From Desulfurococcales archaeon (lineage in GTDB: Archaea > Thermoproteota > Thermoprotei_A > Sulfolobales > Desulfurococcaceae): 9,935 nt of DNA. The stretch covers positions 1 to 9,935 of the forward strand of contig JALVHX010000164.1 in NCBI GenBank assembly GCA_027028805.1. Direction: 5' to 3'. Each line of letters begins with the position of its first letter. Positions within the stretch are counted from its first letter, which is position 1. This document shows positions 5,267 to 9,935 of this stretch, in pieces. The position numbers were made by a program, and so were the translations under genes. The notes under the pieces were generated by a model. That model did no database searches. It worked only from the letters and a program-made list of their open reading frames with translations, and was not told the origin of the DNA.

Positions 5267-5510
5267 TATCTAGGCCGGTTTCTTGATAATACATGATACT
5301 AGTGTTTATTTGGTTACAATAATTCTCTATATCTAATACCCGGTTATCCCAAATAAATAATTATAGGTCCTGTGTCCCTCGTCTTGTGTCGTCGTGGTAG
5401 CTGGTTTGTATAGGTTAGGATAATTCTATTAAAAGGATGTGCATGTATAATGGATTAAGACATAGAGAGCGTCGCGGACAAGGCGTTATCGCCACTAACG
5501 CTTTTGGGGA
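5267..5510. other. Intergenic promoter region between divergent genes
   Basis: This is the longest gene-free stretch in the window: 273 bases counting 5238-5510. It is AT-rich in its left half (ATAAATAATTATA near 5352-5364) and contains CTATTAAAAGG at 5426-5436, a candidate A-box for the plus-strand operon. A 25-codon plus-strand frame (5437-5514) ends across the GTG start of the membrane protein gene. I see no tRNA, C/D-box RNA or long repeat here. Confidence 0.4.
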
Positions 5511-6269
5511 GTGATTTTGGCGGGAATAAAGTATAAGTTCAAGAAGCACATGGAGACGTTTGGCCCATTCTATATACGGGTTCTGCTGGGAAGCATACTT
5601 CTCATGTCCATAGGCATGCTTCTCTTCTTTGTGGGTTTCTATCTTGTCGGCAACAGGGTTGTAGTAATGGGTGGCTCGAGCGAGGCTTATAATGTATATG
5701 TTTATGTAACCGGTGATCGCGGCACAGCTCTCTTGGCGGGCGGGGGCCGTATCCAGATATTCTCTGTTACTATGGAGAAGAAGGGGATAGTGGTGGTCAA
5801 TATAGCCACGAACCCGCCGCGTCTACCGATAACGTTTGTGGTAAAGGATAGTGTTAGTGGGAGAGAAGTCTATAGATACCAGCCCGCCCCGGGGGCGGAG
5901 TCCTCGGCGTCCCTACGAGTCGAGCTTGATCCCGGCCGGTACGACTTCTACGTATCGGCGCCTCAGGGGCTTGGTGGACAGGTTGTCGCGGACTACAAGA
6001 TATATTATGTGACCGAGAACCCTAACTATGTTATATCGCAGTGGCTCCAGGTTCTCGGACTCATATTGTCTGGGATCGGGTTGTTGACGCTTGTCCTCTC
6101 TTACGAGATCGCGCGCCGCGAGGCTGAGGCAGAGTATATGGTTCCGCCGAAGGCGTTCAGGGAGATGATAGCTGAACAAAGCTACCTAAGGCTATCTACG
6201 CGCACAGCCAATATACGCGACGAGGAAATAGTTTTCCATGAAGAATATGGCGAGGAAGAGGAAGAATAA
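5511..6269 (+). CDS. Two-TM membrane protein with extracytoplasmic beta domain, function unknown
   Basis: This is a 252-residue membrane protein. A basic N-terminus (KYKFKKH) precedes a first membrane helix at about 21-47. Residues 50-172 are a Gly/Val-rich, strand-rich domain (NVYVYVTGDR, IQIFSVTMEKKGIVVVNIAT, YDFYVSAPQG). A second helix lies at about 176-199. An acidic cytoplasmic tail ends in a run of five glutamates. The positive-inside rule puts both ends inside and the domain outside, so it may be a surface or pseudoperiplasmic ligand- or lipid-associated protein; that is inference. It is the first gene of a probable four-gene operon, 36 bases before the PP-loop gene. The GTG at 5511 directly abuts the GGGGA tract. 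A TTG at 5517 lies six bases after it and may be the true start (two residues shorter). I do not recognise the family. Confidence 0.78.
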   Translation: MILAGIKYKFKKHMETFGPFYIRVLLGSILLMSIGMLLFFVGFYLVGNRVVVMGGSSEAYNVYVYVTGDRGTALLAGGGRIQIFSVTMEKKGIVVVNIATNPPRLPITFVVKDSVSGREVYRYQPAPGAESSASLRVELDPGRYDFYVSAPQGLGGQVVADYKIYYVTENPNYVISQWLQVLGLILSGIGLLTLVLSYEIARREAEAEYMVPPKAFREMIAEQSYLRLSTRTANIRDEEIVFHEEYGEEEEE

Positions 6270-6305
6270 AGGGCGTGTCTACCGGGAACACATAGAGGCA
6301 GTGTA

Positions 6306-7676
6306 GTGGCCATGTATAGGATAATAGTTCGCGCTAAGAAAGACAAGAAGGCAGTTGAACACGTGGTTGAGACTTATTATAGGAATGGATACGAGGTTGT
6401 ATCGCTTCAGGGCGCGCGCAGCGTAGAGGAGATCATCGGGGGCGTTGAATCGATAGCTACCCGGGAGAGATACAATATCGTGTTGCTTGGAAGACGATAC
6501 AGTGAGCACGCCGACGCCATAGAGAGGGAAACCGGTAGGAACACCGTGGTTGTGGTGTTGGATAAAGTAGCTGTCCGTAACACGCGGCCCGAGCACCTGT
6601 ATAGCGCGATCGAGGAGGCTAAGGCGCGTCAACGACTCTCGGTTTATTGGCGGGGCCGCTACCTCTATAGCCGCGGAGGCCCCATGGTAGAGATCCCGGT
6701 TTCTCCTCGAGGCGATATATTTGTTTTTATGCACAGGCACCGTGTTATCGGGGGGCTGGGGATTGGTGATTACCTTGTATACAGGGTTGAGGAGAACCAC
6801 TATGTGTTATCGGGGCCGCGTGTTGCCGGGAGCTTCTCGGTTCCCGAGAAATACAGAGAGATAATGTATAGCGGCGAGCCCGCGGCCCGGGTGAGCTTGG
6901 AGAGCCTTGTGGCTGATAATGAATACGAGATATACAGGTGGGAGTATGGGCCCGTGGAAGCTTTCATGGAGTCGCTTGGGGATCCGGAGCTAGTCCTCGT
7001 CCCATGGAGCGGAGGAAAGGATAGCACGACGCTCCTCTACATAGCAACCAGGATCTATGGCGCGGAGAGGGTGGTTGCTGTTACAGCTGAAATGGATTAC
7101 GATTTCCCCGATACACGCCTCTTCATAGAAGAGGTAGCTGACAAGCTCGGCATACAGCTTGTCACGGTTCCCGTGAACCTGAAGCCCCATATACCGTCCA
7201 GGGGCTTACCCATGGCTAATGATAGATGGTGTACGGAGCTCAAGGTAGAGGCTCTTGAGAGAAAATACCGTGAACTATGCGGGGACAGGGACTGCCTGGT
7301 ACTTGTAGGCGATAGGGATGTGGAGTCAAGTGCTAGGAGCAAGAGACCCCTTATTAGGAGAACGGCTACGGGATACCTACAGGCCACCCCGTTGAGGCAG
7401 TGGAGCACCCTTACTCTGCAGTTATACATGCTTGCAGAAAAGATCCCGGTGAACCCGTTGTATGAAGAGGGCTTCTATAGGATAGGATGCTATATATGTC
7501 CCTTCCTTCGATCACTAGAGCTGTTAATTATGACTAGGTCGGAGCGGTTTCGTGTGCTATGGAGAGATGAATACTTTTATAGCTTTCTTAGGAGCAAAGG
7601 ATATGACAAGCCCGAGGAGACTCGTGGAAGCGGGCGTTTAAAGGGGAACCCTGTTGTCGAGCATTATAAGGGTTAG
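6306..7676 (+). CDS. PAPS-reductase-like PP-loop ATP pyrophosphatase with N-terminal extension
   Basis: This is a 456-residue protein. The C-terminal half is a PAPS reductase/PP-loop domain: PWSGGKDSTTLLY (233-245) is the ATP pyrophosphatase loop, TAEMDYDFPDT (260-270) the following acidic strand, and DRWCTELK (306-313) and GCYICPF (394-400) supply C309, C395 and C398. This three-cysteine set suggests Fe-S or thiol chemistry. The N-terminal ~230 residues are not part of the reductase. Residues 1-115 look alpha/beta, and 125-200, with GDIFVF and GIGDYLVY, could be a PUA-like barrel. PUA-containing predicted PP-loop ATPases in archaea have been proposed as RNA-modifying enzymes, so sulfur transfer to RNA is as plausible as sulfate reduction. 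GTG 6306 has GAGG seven bases upstream; ATG 6312 is an alternative. The gene overlaps atpD by 23 bases. Confidence 0.85.
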   Translation: MAMYRIIVRAKKDKKAVEHVVETYYRNGYEVVSLQGARSVEEIIGGVESIATRERYNIVLLGRRYSEHADAIERETGRNTVVVVLDKVAVRNTRPEHLYSAIEEAKARQRLSVYWRGRYLYSRGGPMVEIPVSPRGDIFVFMHRHRVIGGLGIGDYLVYRVEENHYVLSGPRVAGSFSVPEKYREIMYSGEPAARVSLESLVADNEYEIYRWEYGPVEAFMESLGDPELVLVPWSGGKDSTTLLYIATRIYGAERVVAVTAEMDYDFPDTRLFIEEVADKLGIQLVTVPVNLKPHIPSRGLPMANDRWCTELKVEALERKYRELCGDRDCLVLVGDRDVESSARSKRPLIRRTATGYLQATPLRQWSTLTLQLYMLAEKIPVNPLYEEGFYRIGCYICPFLRSLELLIMTRSERFRVLWRDEYFYSFLRSKGYDKPEETRGSGRLKGNPVVEHYKG

Positions 7677-8274
7677 GCCAACCAAGATAGAGCTTATAAG
7701 GCTGCGCAGAAGGCTCGCCCTGGCCCGAAAAGTGCACAGGATACTTCGCGAGAGGCTTACAATACTTGTCAACGAGTTCTTTGCAAGGTTACGTGAAGCC
7801 TATAGGATAAGGCGCGAGATGGAGCCCGAGCTCAGGAAAGCCTATACATACGCTATAGCTGCTTACAGCTTCTATGGTGAGCGCTTGGTCGGCTATTATA
7901 GATCCACGCTCAGGAAAGGCATGCGGGGAATAGCTGGGACAGAGAACATAATGGGGGTCAAGACCTATGCTGTAGAGATCATTGAGCCGGAGACAACGGA
8001 GACAGGGGCCGCCAGGGATCTCGACGAGTTTCGGAGAATAGCGGTTAACACGATTAAGCTTCTCATAAAGCTTGGAGAGGCGGACGAGGCCTGTATAAAT
8101 CTTGGTAAAGAGATCAAGCGGACAAAAAGAAAAGTAAACGCGCTCGAATACATGCTTATACCACAGCTTCTTAGAACAATAAGGTATCTGAGAATGAAGT
8201 TCGAGGAGAGGGAGAGAGAGGAGAAAGCTCGTTTAAAGAAGGTTAAATCAATGCTAGAGAAACGGAGAAGCTAG
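7654..8274 (+). CDS. atpD: A-type (V-type) ATP synthase subunit D
   Basis: This 206-residue protein is the central-stalk rotor subunit D of the archaeal A1Ao ATP synthase, which couples ion flow through the membrane ring to catalysis in the A3B3 head. The N-terminal VRPTKIELIRLRRRLALA and the C-terminal TKRKVNALEYMLIPQL (157-172) are the family signatures. Both ends are long basic/acidic helices that form the antiparallel coiled coil of the stalk, and length is normal for the family (about 200-215). The only sensible start is TTG 7654, with AAGGGG seven bases upstream. It lies inside the last 23 bases of the PP-loop gene, implying translational coupling. The other ATP synthase subunits are not in this window. 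UPF0216 follows after six bases. Confidence 0.95.
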   Translation: MSSIIRVRPTKIELIRLRRRLALARKVHRILRERLTILVNEFFARLREAYRIRREMEPELRKAYTYAIAAYSFYGERLVGYYRSTLRKGMRGIAGTENIMGVKTYAVEIIEPETTETGAARDLDEFRRIAVNTIKLLIKLGEADEACINLGKEIKRTKRKVNALEYMLIPQLLRTIRYLRMKFEEREREEKARLKKVKSMLEKRRS

Positions 8275-8280
8275 CAGGGG

Positions 8281-8703
8281 ATGGGCCTGGACATGTATAG
8301 TGAGGATTATTTGGAGAAAATGCTTGCAGAGGAGTACCGTGTAATAAACCGCCACGCCCCTTATGTTAGGAAAAGTCTCCGGGCGCTTCTACGGGAACGC
8401 GTACCTATAATAATTCTACGCGACGGTACACGGCACATGGTTAGGCGTGAGGAGCTAAGGCTTCTGGCAAGCATGCTTGAGGAGGACAAGTGGGATAGTT
8501 TAATGATACCAATAATCCTAGAGGTTAACCCGCGGTATGGAGAGGGGGCAGTTGTGGTAAGAGACCCGGTGGCTTCGTTGGTTATTGCAAGGCTTCTAGG
8601 GATAAAGGAATATTCAGTGCCCCTAATACTGTTTCGTCCGCAACTGATAGAGCTTAGGGAGAAACTAAGGACTACGACTACAGTGCTCTTTATGCCAGGC
8701 TAG
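8281..8703 (+). CDS. UPF0216 / DUF61 family protein
   Basis: This is a 140-residue protein of the archaeal DUF61 (UPF0216) family, whose function is unknown. Family features are the N-terminal helix with NRHAPYVRKSLRALL (23-37), the DGTRHMVRREELRLLA strand-helix (48-63), IPIILEVN (76-83), a central GAVVVRDPVASLVIARLLG (89-107) and the C-terminal RTTTTVLFMPG. It is soluble, with no cysteines and no obvious nucleotide-binding motif. It is six bases downstream of atpD and probably the last gene of the operon. The ATG at 8281 directly abuts GGGG, whereas ATG 8293 (M5) has GGG about seven bases upstream, so the shorter product is possible. Its TAG stop overlaps the stop of the opposite-strand DHH gene in the palindrome CTAG. 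Confidence 0.88.
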   Translation: MGLDMYSEDYLEKMLAEEYRVINRHAPYVRKSLRALLRERVPIIILRDGTRHMVRREELRLLASMLEEDKWDSLMIPIILEVNPRYGEGAVVVRDPVASLVIARLLGIKEYSVPLILFRPQLIELREKLRTTTTVLFMPG

Positions 8704-9776
8704 GCAGCATAGTATAGTGCTTTATGGAGCGCCCTGACAAGCTCCTCTATGGATACATCTTTCCTAATACGCACTATCGCCAAGTTGGGGTGCCCAGCTA
8801 TATCGTCCTCCGCTATCCCCTCTCCTACAAGGTTCTTCGCTATCCTGTAAGCCCTTCCCCCAGGAGCCTTTATTATGAGTAGCATAAAGTTTCTCCGAGT
8901 ATCGAAGAGCACGGCAACAGGCGCCTTAACCACATGACTTATCTTCGATACAAGCGCGGTTCCTCCCCGTGTCTTCCATTTTTTCCTGGCATCGATGAAG
9001 CGTAGATCGCCTATGCGCCTCGCCCCCATTGCTAGGTCTATGGCTAGGTTCTTGAGTTCCTCGTCGCGGCGTTTCACAGCCTCTTCTACGCGTCTAAATA
9101 TTCTTGGATCAAGCTGAGTGGGAAACGGGTTGGCTAGCCATAACACGAACTTCTCCCAGATCTCTTCGTCCCTTATAACAGTAAGCGCCTTAGAGACCTT
9201 TGACACGAGCTCGAAAAGCTTCATGTATTTCTGAGGCACGCGTTTGCCGCTATCCATATATGTTACAACCTCTACGAACATACGGAGCCTCTCCGGTATC
9301 CTGATACCGCGTTTCTCAAGCTCCTCTCTTATTATTGCGGCGGTAGGCTGTTCTCCCAGGATCAGTTTATCCACATATTTCTCTAGGAGCCTCCTGTTTG
9401 TATGCGAGGATAAGTGGTGGTCAACGAATATGATCTCGCCTACACCCATGTGTTCCTTGAGAAGCTTGAGTATATTGGGCAATCTATGGAAAAAGGGTAT
9501 GTCAAGCATTATCACGGCATCATACATGGCATCGAGGCTTGTAAGGATTCTCGTGAACCTCTCAGGGTCGAGGGGCTTCATGTCGACGACGGCCTTGGCT
9601 TCGTAAGGGTATTTCCCCAGCTTGGCCTGGGCGTAGTATACAAGGGCTGCGGAGATCACGCCGTCGGCATCCCAGTCCCCAGCTATCAATACACGCTTAA
9701 CCCTCTCAGCCACCAGCTCCACCCTTGGCCGTAGCGATCTCTCTCCGTTTTTCACGATACTTCTCTGTTCTAACAA
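8700..9776 (-). CDS. DHH/DHHA1 family phosphoesterase (RecJ/NrnA-like)
   Basis: This 358-residue protein has all DHH-superfamily metal motifs: AGDWDADGVISAA (32-44) with D34, D36 and D38; MLDIPF (90-95) with D92; FVDHHLSS (117-124); and TYMDSGKR (172-179) with D175. The C-terminal DHHA1 domain carries GGRAYRIAKNL (306-316) and EDDIAGHPNLA (323-333) in place of the usual GGGH loop. Enzymes of this type are Mn2+-dependent 5'-3' exonucleases, oligoribonucleases or pAp phosphatases. Since the active site is intact, it is not an inactive Cdc45-like homologue; the substrate cannot be told from sequence alone. TTG 9776 has AGGAGG five bases upstream, but it would overlap the preceding gene by 71 bases. 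GTG 9713 (residue 22), with GGTGG just before it, would overlap by eight bases and still keep all motifs. Confidence 0.9.
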   Translation of the reverse strand: MLEQRSIVKNGERSLRPRVELVAERVKRVLIAGDWDADGVISAALVYYAQAKLGKYPYEAKAVVDMKPLDPERFTRILTSLDAMYDAVIMLDIPFFHRLPNILKLLKEHMGVGEIIFVDHHLSSHTNRRLLEKYVDKLILGEQPTAAIIREELEKRGIRIPERLRMFVEVVTYMDSGKRVPQKYMKLFELVSKVSKALTVIRDEEIWEKFVLWLANPFPTQLDPRIFRRVEEAVKRRDEELKNLAIDLAMGARRIGDLRFIDARKKWKTRGGTALVSKISHVVKAPVAVLFDTRRNFMLLIIKAPGGRAYRIAKNLVGEGIAEDDIAGHPNLAIVRIRKDVSIEELVRALHKALYYAA

Positions 9777-9935
9777 GGATTCCTCCTATAATTATTAACG
9801 ATACGGCTATGAAGAGCTTATACATTATTGGAGAGATATCGAGCGTTGCATGGATGTCTTTATCTCCCAGCTCAACGTTTATTCTGCCGAAATTGAACAG
9901 CGATAACGAATAATATATGAGCCCAATGGTTACTA
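9706..9935 (-). CDS. C-terminal part of a membrane protein (runs off right edge)
   Basis: A minus-strand frame enters from the right edge and ends at TGA 9708-9706, with 75 residues visible. They include a polar stretch (FGRINVELGDKDIHATLDIS), a clear membrane helix (YKLFIAVSLIIIGGILV) and a basic cytoplasmic tail (RTEKYREKRREI) ending in Gly/Ala. The order of outside beta-like segment, single helix and charged tail resembles the end of the two-TM protein at 5511-6269, though I see no sequence identity that proves kinship. It overlaps the DHH phosphoesterase gene and is probably cotranscribed with it. The family is unknown because the N-terminus is missing. Confidence 0.6.
   Translation of the reverse strand, partial: VTIGLIYYSLSLFNFGRINVELGDKDIHATLDISPIMYKLFIAVSLIIIGGILVRTEKYREKRREIATAKGGAGG
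9782..9787 (-). promoter_or_regulatory. Ribosome binding site for the TTG start of the DHH gene
   Basis: On the minus strand this is AGGAGG, five bases before the TTG at 9776, a strong match in number and spacing. It lies inside the membrane-helix codons of the preceding gene (Ile-Gly-Gly-Ile), so part of the match may be imposed by coding. Confidence 0.5.

Noticed and set aside
4380..5510. C/D-box sRNA, tRNA or CRISPR in the AT-rich intergenic regions
   Set aside because: I looked for paired RUGAUGA and CUGA boxes, cloverleaf arms and regularly spaced repeats on both strands and found only isolated partial matches.
5437..5514. 25-codon frame ending in TGA across the GTG start of the two-TM protein
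   Set aside because: The GTGA overlap resembles translational coupling, but there is no ribosome binding site. It starts at or before the likely transcription start, and a frame this short is expected by chance.
6238..6306. 22-codon Lys/Arg-rich frame bridging the two-TM and PP-loop genes, with its TAG touching the next GTG
   Set aside because: Its basic residues come from reading the Glu-rich GAG/GAA tail of the previous gene in another frame, so it is most likely a by-product.
6279..6800. 173-codon minus-strand frame opposite the PP-loop gene
   Set aside because: It is fully antisense to the N-terminal part of a well-supported gene, has no recognisable motif, and its composition is that of a shadow frame.
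9244..9734. Plus-strand frames opposite the DHH phosphoesterase gene
   Set aside because: They lie antisense to the catalytic motifs, lack ribosome binding sites and show no motif.

Overview
The window looks like chromosomal DNA from a hyperthermophilic crenarchaeon (Thermoproteota), most likely of the Desulfurococcales/Pyrodictiaceae type. The evidence is the set of protein families: archaeal 8-oxoguanine glycosylase (AGOG), an arginine decarboxylase of the AdoMet-decarboxylase fold, A-type ATP synthase subunit D, a DUF61/UPF0216 protein and an archaeal DHH phosphoesterase. It is supported by heavy AGG/ATA codon use, frequent GTG and TTG starts, GGTG/GGAGG ribosome binding sites and A-box (TATA-like) promoters. 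I recognise no genus. The gene density and housekeeping content argue against a plasmid, virus or island. I see no tRNA, rRNA, IS element or CRISPR array. No stretch longer than 273 bases lacks a gene.

Layout. (1) 1-1158, minus strand: the 5' part of an unrecognised gene running off the left edge, then a creatininase-family amidohydrolase (a candidate for the archaeal FAPy deformylase ArfB). (2) 1237-2736, plus strand: a MATE transporter, divergent from the creatininase gene across a near-palindromic TATA element. Its 3' end overlaps, tail to tail by 132 bp, the AGOG repair glycosylase (2605-3477, minus). (3) 3516-4379, plus strand: a small diverged NifX/NafY-like protein, then pyruvoyl-dependent arginine decarboxylase, separated by four evenly spaced C4 tracts and an A-box. 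(4) 4380-5510: an AT-rich convergent terminator zone, two small minus-strand genes (DUF2283 and a Cys4 protein), then a 273-bp promoter region. (5) 5511-8703, plus strand: a tightly packed probable operon of a two-TM surface protein, a PAPS-reductase-like PP-loop ATPase, ATP synthase subunit D and UPF0216. (6) 8700-9935, minus strand: a DHH phosphoesterase overlapping the 3' end of a membrane protein that runs off the right edge.

Functionally the window is a mosaic of housekeeping genes, not one pathway. Polyamine synthesis (ArgDC), DNA repair (AGOG), possible flavin/F420 precursor synthesis (creatininase family), drug or metabolite efflux (MATE) and energy conservation (AtpD) sit side by side. 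I found no clearly new defence or mobile system. The most useful leads are the PP-loop protein with its unexplained N-terminal half, the antisense coding overlap, the C4-tract array before the ArgDC promoter, and a possible hairpin over the ribosome binding site of the Cys4 gene.
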